Positions 8,129-17,531 of a stretch of 52,363 bases of DNA are shown here, in pieces. The number at the start of each line of letters is the position of its first letter. Position 1 is the first letter of the stretch. The notes below the pieces were generated by a model. That model made no database searches. It worked only from the letters and a program-made list of their open reading frames with translations, and was not told the origin of the DNA. Source of the DNA: Furfurilactobacillus entadae (lineage in GTDB: Bacteria; Bacillota; Bacilli; Lactobacillales; Lactobacillaceae); contig NZ_BQXN01000017.1 of assembly GCF_045862745.1 (NCBI RefSeq), positions 1 through 52,363 of the forward strand, in the 5' to 3' direction. The position numbers and the translations under genes are program-made.

Positions 8129-8350
8129 TTACGGTTGGTAGCCGATCAATGTTTGTGTTAAATCAATAAAAAACGAGCTGCATGTGTAACCCACGGTAAT
8201 GGCCAGCAAAACTAACAGAAGCTGCGCCTGCCGTGGGTACATTGGCATGATTTTAACGAGCGGTAATGGTCGCAATGCCCAAAAAGCAAGCCAAATAAAG
8301 GCCAACTGCACCACAATCTTAATCACCGCTGAAAACCCGTAAACTGCCAT
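8129..8350 (-). CDS. DUF1146 two-helix membrane protein
   Basis: A 73-residue protein with two hydrophobic segments (about residues 8-28 and 42-62), matching the DUF1146 proteins encoded between atpC and murA in lactobacilli. Function unknown. The start at 8350 follows GCGAGG with 6-base spacing; the longer frame lacks a site. A weak promoter (TTGATT and TATAAA, 19-base spacing) lies between the atp terminator and this gene, so it may head a murA transcription unit. Confidence 0.8.
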   Translation of the reverse strand: MAVYGFSAVIKIVVQLAFIWLAFWALRPLPLVKIMPMYPRQAQLLLVLLAITVGYTCSSFFIDLTQTLIGYQP

Positions 8351-8419
8351 TTTGCACCTCGCTAATTTATACACGCCAGTTTAGCATAAAAATCAAGCCC
8401 GCGTCGTGATATTTCACTC

Positions 8420-8457
8420 AAAAAAAGAGACTTACTAAAATTTTAGTAAGTCTCTTT
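8420..8457 (-). terminator. ATP synthase operon terminator
   Basis: A 15-bp perfect stem (AGAGACTTACTAAAA with its complement) followed on the minus strand by T7, 20 bp after the atpC stop. Confidence 0.93.
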
Positions 8458-8476
8458 ACTGGTGAAATTAATTGCA

Positions 8477-8908
8477 CTACCGGTTACGGTTATGCGAACC
8501 AACGTTGATTCGGTTAATCGCCCGACGCAAGGCCACTTCCGCCCGCCGTAATTCAGCGGTGTCGTGAACCTGTTGCGCATGTTGAATGGCATTTTGTGCA
8601 CGGGTCCGTGCACTTTCAGCCCGGGTAATGTCGATATCAGACTGTTGTTCAGCAGAATCGGCAACAATGGTTGCCACATTATCTGAGAATTCAACAAAGC
8701 CACCGTTCACGGCGATTTCATCTTCATCACTAGAATCATGCTTAACCCGAATTTCATCAATTTCCAAAGCCGCAATCAATGGCACGTGGTTTGGTAAAAT
8801 CCCAATTTCCCCGTTCGTTGTTTTCGCAACAAACATGGTTGCTTGGTCATTTTCGTAACACGTTCCATCGGGCGTCACAATGGTGACAGTCAGTTGAGGT
8901 TCAGCCAT
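8477..8908 (-). CDS. atpC: ATP synthase epsilon subunit
   Basis: Central-stalk subunit of F1. It has an N-terminal beta domain (TVTIVTPDG, GEIGILPNHVPLIAAL) and a C-terminal helical hairpin rich in Ala, Arg and Gln (about residues 88-135). The 143 residues are normal. Last gene of the atp operon, 14 bp after atpD, with AAGGGGG upstream. Confidence 0.96.
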   Translation of the reverse strand: MAEPQLTVTIVTPDGTCYENDQATMFVAKTTNGEIGILPNHVPLIAALEIDEIRVKHDSSDEDEIAVNGGFVEFSDNVATIVADSAEQQSDIDITRAESARTRAQNAIQHAQQVHDTAELRRAEVALRRAINRINVGSHNRNR

Positions 8909-8922
8909 TGTTCATTGCCCCC

Positions 8923-10329
8923 TTAATTGTTACCTTGTAGTTGCTTGGCCTTAGCGACCGCCTGATCAATCGTTCCGACAAGTCGGAATGCTTCTTCAGG
9001 AAGGTCATCGTATTTACCGTCCAAGATTTCTTTAAAGTCGTTAACCGTATCTTCAACAGATACATATTGACCATCGATCCCAGTAAACTGTGACGCAACG
9101 GAGAATGGTTGACTCAAGAAGTTTTGGATCCGGCGAGCACGAGCAACGATTGTTTGTTCTTCATCAGACAATTCATCCATCCCAAGAATTGAGATGATGT
9201 CTTGTAACTCATGGTACCGTTGCAAAATCTGTTGAACCCGGCTAGCAACATCGTAATGTTCCTGACCAACGATTTCAGGTGTTAATGCTGAAGAAGTTGA
9301 TTCAAGTGGGTCAACGGCAGGGTAGATCCCCTGTTGTGTCAGGTACCGTTCCAAGTTCGTCGTTGCGTCCAAGTGCGCGAACGTCGTTGCAGGGGCCGGG
9401 TCGGTATAATCATCGGCTGGCACATAAACGGCTTGGATCGACGTAATGGAACCTTTTTGAGTTGAAGTGATTCGTTCTTGCAGTTGACCCATTTCAGTTG
9501 CTAACGTTGGTTGGTAACCAACGGCTGAAGGAATCCGCCCTAACAGAGCTGACACTTCTGAACCGGCTTGGGTAAACCGGAAGATGTTATCGATGAAAAG
9601 TAACACGTCTTGGCCCTTAACATCACGGAAGTATTCCGCAATTGTCAAACCAGTTAAGGCAACACGCATCCGGGCACCAGGTGGTTCATTCATCTGACCA
9701 TAAACCATGGCCGTCTGTTTAAGAACACCTGATCCTTTCATTTCAAAGTACATGTCGTTACCTTCACGGGTCCGTTCACCAACACCGGTGAACACAGAAA
9801 TCCCGTTGTGGCCTTGCGCGATGTTATGAATCAGTTCTTGAATCAGAACCGTCTTCCCAACACCGGCACCACCGAAGAGTCCGACCTTACCACCACGGAC
9901 ATATGGGGCAAGTAAATCGATAACCTTAATCCCTGTTTCAAGGATTTCGGTACTGGTTGCCAACTGGTCGTAGTCAGGTGCTTCCCGGTGAATCGGGTCG
10001 CGCTGAACATCTGGACCTAAGTCTGCACCGCCGTCAATTGGTTCCCCGAGGACGTTGAATACCCGTCCCAACGTTTCTTCACCAACGGGAACAGAGATTG
10101 AATGACCTGTGTCTTCGACTTCCATCCCACGTTGTAAGCCATCCGTTCCATCCATGGCAATCGTCCGAACAACTCCGTCACCTAATTCCAAGGTAACTTC
10201 GACCGTCAGATCCTTATCATCGGAACGTTTAACTTGAAGCGCGTTGTTAATGGCAGGTAATGTGCCATCCAGAGGGAATTCAACGTCAACAACGGGTCCG
10301 ATAACTTGAACAATCTTACCAGAACTCAT
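8923..10329 (-). CDS. atpD: ATP synthase beta subunit
   Basis: Catalytic subunit of F1, converting ADP and phosphate to ATP (in fermenting lactobacilli mainly running as a proton-pumping ATPase for pH homeostasis; family knowledge). The Walker A motif GGAGVGKT is at residues 153-160. GERTREGND (catalytic Glu region), LLFIDNIFRFTQAGSEVSALLGR (Walker B) and LDATTNLER are present. The 468 residues are normal. The start has GGAAG upstream. Position between atpG and atpC is canonical. Confidence 0.98.
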   Translation of the reverse strand: MSSGKIVQVIGPVVDVEFPLDGTLPAINNALQVKRSDDKDLTVEVTLELGDGVVRTIAMDGTDGLQRGMEVEDTGHSISVPVGEETLGRVFNVLGEPIDGGADLGPDVQRDPIHREAPDYDQLATSTEILETGIKVIDLLAPYVRGGKVGLFGGAGVGKTVLIQELIHNIAQGHNGISVFTGVGERTREGNDMYFEMKGSGVLKQTAMVYGQMNEPPGARMRVALTGLTIAEYFRDVKGQDVLLFIDNIFRFTQAGSEVSALLGRIPSAVGYQPTLATEMGQLQERITSTQKGSITSIQAVYVPADDYTDPAPATTFAHLDATTNLERYLTQQGIYPAVDPLESTSSALTPEIVGQEHYDVASRVQQILQRYHELQDIISILGMDELSDEEQTIVARARRIQNFLSQPFSVASQFTGIDGQYVSVEDTVNDFKEILDGKYDDLPEEAFRLVGTIDQAVAKAKQLQGNN

Positions 10330-10397
10330 TCGCGTTTCTTCCTTCCATCATTTTTTCAACCATAACGGAGTTCCCTCACATTATGGACTTTAACCAC

Positions 10398-11357
10398 CTA
10401 GCCTAACGCAGCTTGACCACCAGTAATTTCGGTGATTTCAGTCGTAATCGCACTCTGACGAGCACGGTTATACTGAAGGCTCAAACTGTCGATTAAGTCC
10501 TGGGCATTATCAGAGGCAGTCTGCATCGCAGTAGAACTTGATGCGTGCTCTGATGTCTTCCCATCAAGGATCGCGCCGTAAACTAAACTCTCAGCATACT
10601 GTGGCAGAACAACTTGAAGAATCTCCTCTGCAGAAGGTTCTAGTTCATATTCTGGCGTAATGCTGATTGTATGATCATCCGGCTGAACTGCTTCATCCCC
10701 GTCTGGCTTAGATTCCGCCACCGTTTCGCCCGTGATGGGTAACATCCGGGTGGAACGGAAACGTGAGGTCAAACGGTTCACAAAGTGGTTGTAACAAACA
10801 TACAGCTCGTCAAAAACTTCATCGTTGTACATTGCGGTCACGGTCTTCACGATTTCCCGAACTTCAATAAAAGTCGGAACATCGCTTACACCACGATACT
10901 CATAGGCAACGTTCATGCCGCGCTTCTTATAGAAGTCGGCCCCGTTACCACCAACGGCCATAATGACATAGTCATTTTCCGTCCGGCCATGTTCTTTGAT
11001 GAAATCATTGGTTGCCTTAATGATGCTACTGTTATAACTCCCCACTAACCCACGGTCTGAGGTAATAACCAACAAGCCGGTTTTCTTAACCGGCCGTTGT
11101 GCCATCAAGCTACTAACAGGCACGTCGTCAGTCTTATTGGAAGCCGCCGCATCAACGGTGGCTGTTTCCAATAAGTGAGAGGCAGCGAGGTGAGTCACAA
11201 CGCTTTCGACCTTTGATGCATAAACTTGATAACCAGCGGTATGGCGCTGAATTTGGCTTAATTTTGACGTTGACACCATTTGCATGGCCGTCGTAATTTG
11301 AGCGGTATTCTGCGTTGAACTAATCCGGCGTTTAACTTCGTTTAATGCTGCAGGCAT
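10398..11357 (-). CDS. atpG: ATP synthase gamma subunit
   Basis: Rotor shaft of F1. The N-terminal coiled coil begins LNEVKRRISSTQNTAQITTAMQ-like, and the C-terminal helix has LSLQYNRARQSAITTEITEI with the conserved Gln-Ala-Ala. At 319 residues it is longer than most, owing to an acidic insert (about residues 215-240) that is common in lactobacilli. GAAGGTGA precedes the ATG. It lies 19 bp after atpA. Confidence 0.97.
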   Translation of the reverse strand: MPAALNEVKRRISSTQNTAQITTAMQMVSTSKLSQIQRHTAGYQVYASKVESVVTHLAASHLLETATVDAAASNKTDDVPVSSLMAQRPVKKTGLLVITSDRGLVGSYNSSIIKATNDFIKEHGRTENDYVIMAVGGNGADFYKKRGMNVAYEYRGVSDVPTFIEVREIVKTVTAMYNDEVFDELYVCYNHFVNRLTSRFRSTRMLPITGETVAESKPDGDEAVQPDDHTISITPEYELEPSAEEILQVVLPQYAESLVYGAILDGKTSEHASSSTAMQTASDNAQDLIDSLSLQYNRARQSAITTEITEITGGQAALG

Positions 11358-11376
11358 TTGCTCACCTTCCCTTCAA

Positions 11377-12909
11377 CTAGTTAGCAGCTGCGTCAGTTGC
11401 AGCCTTAGTTGGTTGGAAATTCTCACCAAATGCACTGATTGCAGCCTTCATGGCGTCATCATCTGGCAACGCACCCGTTGACTTGATGGTGTCCAACAGA
11501 TCTGCATGGTTAGCATCGAAGTCATCGAACAGTTCTTCTTGGAACCGGGCGATGTCATCAGTGTCCACTTGATCCAAGAATCCACGTGTCAAGGCATACA
11601 AGATCACAACCTGCTTTTCAACAGCAAGTGGTGCATGAAGTGGTTGTTTCAGAACTTCAATGGTCCGTTTCCCACGGTTCAACCGGTCTTGGGTCGCTTG
11701 ATCCAAGTCGGAGCCGAACTGTGCGAAGGAAGCCAATTCTGCGTATGAAGATAAGTCCAAACGCAATGTCCCGGCAACCTTCTTCATGGCCTTAATCTGG
11801 GCATCCCCACCAACACGAGAGACAGACGTCCCGGCGTCAATGGCTGGCCGAACACCTGAATAGAATGAATCAGAGTTCAGGAAGATTTGTCCATCGGTGA
11901 TGGAAATAACGTTAGTTGGAATGTAGGCTGAAACGTCACCAGCTTGCGTTTCGATGATTGGTAAGGCAGTCATTGAACCACCACCCATTTCATCACTCAA
12001 CTTAGCGGCACGTTCAAGCAAACGTGAGTGGGTGTAGAAAATGTCCCCAGGGTAAGCTTCACGACCTGGTGGCCGACGCAAAATCAAGGACAGTTCACGG
12101 TAAGCAACGGCTTGCTTGGAAAGGTCATCATAAATGATCAACACATGCTTGCCGTTGTACATGAACTCTTCACCCATTGCTGCACCAGCATATGGTGCTA
12201 AGTACAACATTGGCGCAGGTTCAGAAGGACCTGCAGAAACAACGATTGTGTAATCCATGGCCCCAAGTTGGCGCAGTGTTTCAACTTGTGAACGCACTGT
12301 TGATTCCTTTTGACCGATCGCAACATACACACAAATCATGTCTTGATCCTTTTGGTTAACAATCGTATCAATGGCCAATGACGTCTTCCCTGTCTTCCGG
12401 TCACCGATGATCAACTCACGTTGACCACGGCCAATCGGAACAAGGGCGTCAATGGCTTTGATCCCGGTCTGTAATGGTTCACTAACGGACTTCCGCTGCA
12501 TAACACCAGGAGCTTTGTATTCAACAGGACGGGTGTGATCAGTCTTGATCTCACCCTTCCCATCGATTGCTTGCCCCAGTGAGTTCACAACGCGGCCAAT
12601 TAAAGCATCACCAACGGGAACTTCCATGATCCGGCCCGTCCGTTTAACGGATGAACCTTCTTGGATCCCGTCGTAAGCACCCAAAACAACGATTCCGACA
12701 TCATCGGATTCGAGGTTTTGAACCATGCCATAGACACCGTTGTCGAACTCAAGCAGTTCGCCAGCTAAAGCATTATCCAGACCATGAGCACGGGCAACCC
12801 CGTCACCGACGTAGGTTACTGTTCCCGTTTCTTCAACGGTCAGCTCTTCTTGATAATTCTCAAGTTGTTGCTTAATGAGAGCGCTGATTTCTTCAGCTTT
12901 GATGCTCAT
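11377..12909 (-). CDS. atpA: ATP synthase alpha subunit
   Basis: Non-catalytic nucleotide-binding F1 subunit. The P-loop GDRKTGKT is at residues 169-176 of the 510-residue form. YDDLSKQAVAYRELSLILRRPPGREAYPGD and IPTNVISITDGQIFL are typical. The start is set at 12909 (MSIKAEEISALI) because AGAGGTG lies 8 bases upstream; the seven-codon longer form lacks a good site. It is within the atpBEFHAGDC order. Confidence 0.98.
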   Translation of the reverse strand: MSIKAEEISALIKQQLENYQEELTVEETGTVTYVGDGVARAHGLDNALAGELLEFDNGVYGMVQNLESDDVGIVVLGAYDGIQEGSSVKRTGRIMEVPVGDALIGRVVNSLGQAIDGKGEIKTDHTRPVEYKAPGVMQRKSVSEPLQTGIKAIDALVPIGRGQRELIIGDRKTGKTSLAIDTIVNQKDQDMICVYVAIGQKESTVRSQVETLRQLGAMDYTIVVSAGPSEPAPMLYLAPYAGAAMGEEFMYNGKHVLIIYDDLSKQAVAYRELSLILRRPPGREAYPGDIFYTHSRLLERAAKLSDEMGGGSMTALPIIETQAGDVSAYIPTNVISITDGQIFLNSDSFYSGVRPAIDAGTSVSRVGGDAQIKAMKKVAGTLRLDLSSYAELASFAQFGSDLDQATQDRLNRGKRTIEVLKQPLHAPLAVEKQVVILYALTRGFLDQVDTDDIARFQEELFDDFDANHADLLDTIKSTGALPDDDAMKAAISAFGENFQPTKAATDAAAN

Positions 12910-12936
12910 GCGGATTTCACCTCTTTGCAAAGAATT

Positions 12937-13482
12937 TTATCGCGTCAATGCTTGACGGATATGAGCTAACTGTGTGCGAATCGAACCATCGATCACCGTG
13001 TTGTTGCTGTTGACGATAACGCCACCAACAATTTCAGGATCAACAAGCTGGTTCACATGCACTGTTTTGGCACCCACACGGTTAGCAATGCTAGCGGCTA
13101 ACCGCTGTTGCTGCTCATCACTAAGCGCAACAGCAGTGGTCACATCAGCATAAACAGTTTGGTTTTGTTCATCATAGAGTCGTTTGAACTCATCAATGAT
13201 TGCGACCGTGTCATTCAACCGGCCGTAGTCGAAAAGCATTTGCAAGAAATTATGGACGAGCGGACTAGCCGCGTCCAGCAAAGGCTTCAAGAGGGCTTCT
13301 TTCTCAGGGTTCTGTAAGCCAGCACCTGTCAAAACCGTGCCTAACGTAGGAACGGATTGAAAAACACCTTGGACTTGGATGAGCTCGTCATAAACAGACT
13401 CTAGTTGCTGACGATCGCTGGCAGCGTCAAACATGGCACGGCCGTAACGACGCGCAACTTGTGTTTTAGCGAGTTTGGTCAT
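12937..13482 (-). CDS. atpH: ATP synthase delta subunit
   Basis: Peripheral-stalk F1 subunit linking alpha3beta3 to the b subunits. It starts MTKLAKTQVARRYGRAMF, and the conserved C-terminal region DPEIVGGVIVNSNNTVIDGS is present. The 181-residue form (start 13482) is used; it overlaps atpF by 17 bp, with a GGG-rich ribosome site inside the atpF end. Confidence 0.95.
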   Translation of the reverse strand: MTKLAKTQVARRYGRAMFDAASDRQQLESVYDELIQVQGVFQSVPTLGTVLTGAGLQNPEKEALLKPLLDAASPLVHNFLQMLFDYGRLNDTVAIIDEFKRLYDEQNQTVYADVTTAVALSDEQQQRLAASIANRVGAKTVHVNQLVDPEIVGGVIVNSNNTVIDGSIRTQLAHIRQALTR

Positions 13483-13990
13483 CTTTTCCCAACCCTTCGA
13501 TATAAGAATCAATCAATGCCTTTTGATCATCGGCATTCAATTGCTTGTGAATGATCTTGGAAGCAATCTCAATAGATAAATCAGCCACGTCTTTACGTGC
13601 ACTAACTAAGGCGTCCTGGCGTTCTTGATCAATGTCAGCCGTTGCGTGTTCGCGCAATGATTGAGCATCAGTCTGAGCCTGGGCGATGATTTGATCACGT
13701 TGCTCGTTCCCCGTTGTTTTGGCATCAGCCACAATGGTTGCTGCTTCTTGGTGCGAGTTTGCGAGTGCGTCGCGGCGTTGTGTTGCTAAATCAGCAGCAT
13801 CGGCACGTGACTTTTCAGCGGAATCAATGTCGTCAGCGATTTTAGTCGCCCGTTCATTCATCATCTTCGTCACTGGTTTCCATGCGAAAACCTTGACGAG
13901 CCACATCAGTAACACGAAAGCGACCATGTAGAAAAGCATGTCTCCGTAATCGAAACCCTTTTCAGCCGCCATTACTAATGGTGAAAACAT
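13466..13990 (-). CDS. atpF: ATP synthase b subunit
   Basis: Peripheral-stalk membrane subunit. One N-terminal transmembrane helix (about residues 18-36) ends in VFAWKPVTKMMNER. A long charged coiled coil rich in Ala, Asp, Gln and Arg follows to the C terminus. The 174 residues are normal. GGGAGG lies 9 bases before the ATG. Confidence 0.96.
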   Translation of the reverse strand: MFSPLVMAAEKGFDYGDMLFYMVAFVLLMWLVKVFAWKPVTKMMNERATKIADDIDSAEKSRADAADLATQRRDALANSHQEAATIVADAKTTGNEQRDQIIAQAQTDAQSLREHATADIDQERQDALVSARKDVADLSIEIASKIIHKQLNADDQKALIDSYIEGLGKDDQTR

Positions 13991-14036
13991 CTATTGGCAC
14001 CTCCCTTGTCAGAATTTAGTTGTTCTTAGTCAAAAA

Positions 14037-14249
14037 CTACTTGTTCATAACTAAGAAGGCAATAACGATTGAAATGATTGGCATGGCTTCGATCAAACCA
14101 ACACCAATGAACATCGTTCCACGCAGTTGACCTGATAGTTCTGGCTGACGAGCCATCCCATCCAAGGTCTTGGAAATAACCATCCCGTCACCGATTCCGG
14201 CACCGATGGCAGCCGCAGCAGCGGCGATCCCAGCAGCAATTGCTCCCAT
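14037..14249 (-). CDS. atpE: ATP synthase c subunit
   Basis: Proteolipid of the Fo rotor ring; a two-helix hairpin of 70 residues. Helix 1 is Ala/Gly-rich, the polar loop contains ARQPEL, and the proton-carrying acid is Glu54 in GVGLIEAMPI. The residues around it give no sodium-type signature, so it is read as proton-type. It lies 46 bp before atpF, a somewhat larger gap than elsewhere in the operon. Confidence 0.97.
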   Translation of the reverse strand: MGAIAAGIAAAAAAIGAGIGDGMVISKTLDGMARQPELSGQLRGTMFIGVGLIEAMPIISIVIAFLVMNK

Positions 14250-14274
14250 AATATTGAATCCTCCTAAAAATTTT

Positions 14275-14979
14275 TTATTCCTCAGCTGTAACTTTCCGAG
14301 AAATGTATACCGTGCTTAAGGTTACAAAAACATAGGCTTGGATTGCCCCGATAAATACCGAGAATCCCTGCCAAGCAATCTCGAGTGGTAACGCCACAAT
14401 GATGGTTGGAAGACCATGTGAAAATGCTAGCCCTCCGATCAATTTAAGTAACGTTTCACCAGCGAAGATGTTCCCGTATAGCCGCAAAGCTAACGTTAAC
14501 AAGTTCGTGAATTCTTCGACGAGGTTAATTGGTAGTAACGCCGCAAATGGCTTTAAGTAAGAATTTGATACATAACCACCAAAACCGTACTTCACAACAC
14601 CCAAGAAATGCGCTAACGCAAGTGTAACCATAGCCATTGTTAGTGTCATTACAGGGTCAGCCGTTGGACTCTTAACGTACTCCGTACCGTTTACCGCCAC
14701 CTGAAGGAACAAGCCCATCTGGTTAGCAAAGAATACAAATAAGAAGAGCGTAAATGCAAATAGTCCTAACTGACCGCCATCACGTCCAGGTAATTGCCCA
14801 CGAACAATTCCGTTCGTAAAATCAATCACCCATTCCAAGATGTTTTGTCCACCCGTCGGCTTCATCGCGATCTTTCTTGAAAGAAAGAAAATAAAGAAGA
14901 ACACTAGGGCAAACGCAATTGTCACAGAAATGACGTTGGCAGTGTGAAAAGTCAGCCCCAAAAATTGGAAGGAATCCAC
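14275..14979 (-). CDS. atpB: ATP synthase a subunit
   Basis: Stator channel subunit of Fo with five or six transmembrane helices. The essential Arg is Arg166 in LLTLALRLYGNIFAGE. PINLVEEFTNL precedes it and the C-terminal helix contains IQAYVFVTLSTVYI. The start is GTG at 14979, preceded by AGAGGTGATATTTA. First gene of the operon; no convincing atpI is found upstream. Confidence 0.97.
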   Translation of the reverse strand: MDSFQFLGLTFHTANVISVTIAFALVFFFIFFLSRKIAMKPTGGQNILEWVIDFTNGIVRGQLPGRDGGQLGLFAFTLFLFVFFANQMGLFLQVAVNGTEYVKSPTADPVMTLTMAMVTLALAHFLGVVKYGFGGYVSNSYLKPFAALLPINLVEEFTNLLTLALRLYGNIFAGETLLKLIGGLAFSHGLPTIIVALPLEIAWQGFSVFIGAIQAYVFVTLSTVYISRKVTAEE

Positions 14980-15168
14980 TAAATATCACCTCTTTTCGTA
15001 ACCTTAGTTGTCTTGCAATATTGTGAACCAGCCCAATTGTCGCCATAATGGCCACAACAAACCAGGCCCCTGCTGTTCAAAATACAAAAACATGATACCA
15101 CCATTGAAATGCATTCGCAAAAGAATTTCAGGAATCAAATTGACTTCTCATTCTTACTGCCACAAGGT

Positions 15169-15197
15169 TTTATATCGTTTGAAACCGTTACCATCAA
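15169..15197 (-). promoter_or_regulatory. ATP synthase operon promoter
   Basis: On the minus strand TTGATG, a 17-base spacer and TATAAA. It lies about 190 bp upstream of atpB, giving a leader of roughly 180 nt. The 424-bp gap between atpB and upp holds no gene I can support. Confidence 0.7.
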
Positions 15198-15352
15198 CTG
15201 TGAGAAAATAATTTTCATTTGATTAATCATTGATCGTCTAAACGGATTCGCCCACCTGCTACCAATTTAACTGTTTATATTATAGGAAGATTCTTTTTTA
15301 CGAACGGTTAATTTTTTCACGTCAAACCCTGAACCAACGCCATTAGTGCGTG

Positions 15353-15402
15353 CAAAAAAACAGGCTATCAGCGCGATTACTCACAATGACAACCTGTTTT
15401 CA
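15353..15402 (-). terminator. upp terminator
   Basis: On the minus strand AACAGGTTGTCA pairs with TGATAGCCTGTT (two G-U pairs), followed by T7. It touches the upp stop codon. Confidence 0.8.
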
Positions 15403-15403
15403 A

Positions 15404-16033
15404 TTACTTGGTCCCGAATAACCGGTCACCAGTGTCCCCTAATCCAGGGACAATGTAGCCATCTTCATTAAGCTTTTCATCCAGTGCAGCTGTGTAAATG
15501 TCCACATCTGGGTGGGCCTTTTGTAAAGCTTTTACACCCTCTGGTGCGGCCACTAAACACATAAACTTAAAGTTATTTGCGCCACGTTGTTTTAAAGCAT
15601 CGATTGCCATGATGGCTGAACCACCGGTCGCTAACATTGGGTCAACCACAAAAATCTGGCGTTGATCAATGTCAGCTGGCATCTTCACAAAGTATTCCAC
15701 TGGTTGCAGGGTTTCTTCATCCCGATACATTCCAATGTGGCCGACCTTAGCAGCCGGAATCAAGTTCAAGAACCCGTCAACCATGCCTAAACCAGCACGA
15801 AGAATTGGCACAATTGCCAACTTCTTCCCGGCCAGCTGCCGCTTTGTCGTTGTGGCAACGGGGGTTGTGACGGAAACGTCTTCCAACGGCATGTCACGTG
15901 AAACCTCATATGCCATTAGCGTTGAGATTTCGTTGACCACTTCACGGAACACCTTGGTCCCAGTGTCCTGGTTACGAATGATGGTTAACTTATGCTGAAT
16001 TAACGGATGATCAAGAACTTGAAACTTCCCCAT
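15404..16033 (-). CDS. upp: uracil phosphoribosyltransferase
   Basis: Pyrimidine salvage enzyme making UMP from uracil and PRPP. The PRPP loop VVDPMLATGGSA and the C-terminal uracil-binding region DGYIVPGLGDTGDRLFGTK are clear. The start at 16033 (MGKFQVLDHPLI) gives the family-standard 209 residues; an upstream GTG at 16045 sits against the AAGGAG and is unlikely. It lies 75 bp downstream of glyA with no terminator between, so it may be co-transcribed. Confidence 0.97.
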   Translation of the reverse strand: MGKFQVLDHPLIQHKLTIIRNQDTGTKVFREVVNEISTLMAYEVSRDMPLEDVSVTTPVATTTKRQLAGKKLAIVPILRAGLGMVDGFLNLIPAAKVGHIGMYRDEETLQPVEYFVKMPADIDQRQIFVVDPMLATGGSAIMAIDALKQRGANNFKFMCLVAAPEGVKALQKAHPDVDIYTAALDEKLNEDGYIVPGLGDTGDRLFGTK

Positions 16034-16108
16034 GGGATGCCACACTCCTTTTATATTCTGCTCTCAATTTTAGACGATTTCCCCTTCAAACGCGAGGCCT
16101 ATCTGCAA

Positions 16109-17356
16109 TTAATTCACATTAATTGGGTGGGCAGCAGTTAACGTCGTGACCGCCGCTAACACTTGTTCAGCGACGGCGGCATCTTCTGGATGGTGAATCA
16201 TCGTTAAAATCAAGTTCGCAACCTGTTCACAGTCCGCTTCGTTAAACCCTCTGGTGGTTATTGCTGGTGTTCCCACCCGCAATCCAGACGTCACCCGCGG
16301 GCCCTCTGGATCATTTGGAATGGCTTCCTTGTTCGTTGTAATGTGCACCCCATCCAATAAATCTTGGAGCGCCGCCCCTGTCAGCGAGGTGTACGTCAAG
16401 TCCAGAGTCATTAAATGATTATCGGTGCCACCCGTGAGCACCCGAACGTCTGGGTCAGCTTCAAAAACTGAGGCCATTGCTTTAGCATTTTTAATGATCT
16501 GCTCAGCATATGTTTTAAACGTTGGCTGTAACGCCTCGCCAAACGCCGCGGCCTTTCCGGCAATCACGTGTTCTAATGGCCCACCCTGGGTACCTGGGAA
16601 CACTGCCGAATTTAATTTCTTTGCATAGGCCGCCTTTGCAAGGATCAAGCCACCACGAGGTCCCCGCAGGGTTTTATGCGTTGTGGACGTCACAACGTCC
16701 GCATACGGCAACGGACTAACGTGAAGCCCCGTTGCCACTAGCCCCGCAATGTGAGCCATGTCGACCATCAGTTTAGCGCCCACTGCATCTGCAATGTCAC
16801 GAAAGGCCTTAAAATCGATCTCCCGACTGTACGCCGATGCCCCGGCCACAATCAATTGAGGTTTAACCGTCTGCGCCTGTTTTAAAATGGCATCGTAATC
16901 CAGCCGGTCCGTTGTTGGATCGACATGGTAACCGTAAAACGTATACGTCTTCCCACTGAAGTTCACCTTGGAACCGTGGGTTAGGTGGCCCCCGTCATCC
17001 AGTGACATACCAAGCACCACGTCTCCTGGCTTGATTAACGCCATGTAGGCGGCCATGTTCGCTTGGGACCCAGAATGTGGCTGGACGTTGGCATATTCTG
17101 CGCCAAACAGTTGTTTTGCCCGGTCAATGGCCAGTTGCTCCACAACATCAATGTATTCACAACCACCGTAGTACCGGTGCCCAGGATACCCTTCCGCATA
17201 CTTATTGGTCAGCACCGATCCCTGTGCTGCTCGAACGGCATCTGAAACGATGTTTTCTGATGCGATTAATTCAATTGTCGTTTGCTGCCGTGTGCCTTCA
17301 TTGTTAATTGCGTTCCATAAATCCGGATCGACCGTCCGGTAATCTTCACTAGTCAT
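16109..17356 (-). CDS. glyA: serine hydroxymethyltransferase
   Basis: PLP enzyme converting serine and tetrahydrofolate to glycine and methylene-THF, the main one-carbon source. Motifs are ASENIVS, the TNKYAEGYPGHRYYGG loop and VTSTTHKTLRGPRGG with the PLP-binding Lys (about residue 228). The ATG at 17356 is chosen with GGAGGG six bases upstream; a TTG two codons earlier abuts the site. The 415 residues are normal. It is separated from sua5 by a terminator. Confidence 0.97.
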   Translation of the reverse strand: MTSEDYRTVDPDLWNAINNEGTRQQTTIELIASENIVSDAVRAAQGSVLTNKYAEGYPGHRYYGGCEYIDVVEQLAIDRAKQLFGAEYANVQPHSGSQANMAAYMALIKPGDVVLGMSLDDGGHLTHGSKVNFSGKTYTFYGYHVDPTTDRLDYDAILKQAQTVKPQLIVAGASAYSREIDFKAFRDIADAVGAKLMVDMAHIAGLVATGLHVSPLPYADVVTSTTHKTLRGPRGGLILAKAAYAKKLNSAVFPGTQGGPLEHVIAGKAAAFGEALQPTFKTYAEQIIKNAKAMASVFEADPDVRVLTGGTDNHLMTLDLTYTSLTGAALQDLLDGVHITTNKEAIPNDPEGPRVTSGLRVGTPAITTRGFNEADCEQVANLILTMIHHPEDAAVAEQVLAAVTTLTAAHPINVN

Positions 17357-17479
17357 TGGCAACCCTCCGTCATTTTCGTTTGCTAACGTTTTATTACGCC
17401 AAGTTTACCCCATCATGATTTCTTATGGCAATCAGGAACTGTTTTAAATCTAGTGACCACCGTCATTTGGTTTCGCACC

Positions 17480-17517
17480 AAAATAAAAACGCCGACTTCT
17501 CAATTGAGAAATCGACA
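17480..17517 (-). terminator. terminator after sua5
   Basis: On the minus strand the stem CGATTTCTCAATTGAGAAGTCG (tight loop, one T-G pair) is followed by a T5-A-T4 tail. It ends the tdk-prfA-prmC-sua5 run before glyA. Confidence 0.7.
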
Positions 17518-17531
17518 CGTAATTTTACCAT

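Noticed and set aside
14990..15170. A possible atpI gene in front of atpB
   Set aside because: Only short hydrophobic frames are present (about 40 codons, no ribosome site, no recognisable AtpI motif), so I call this the operon leader.
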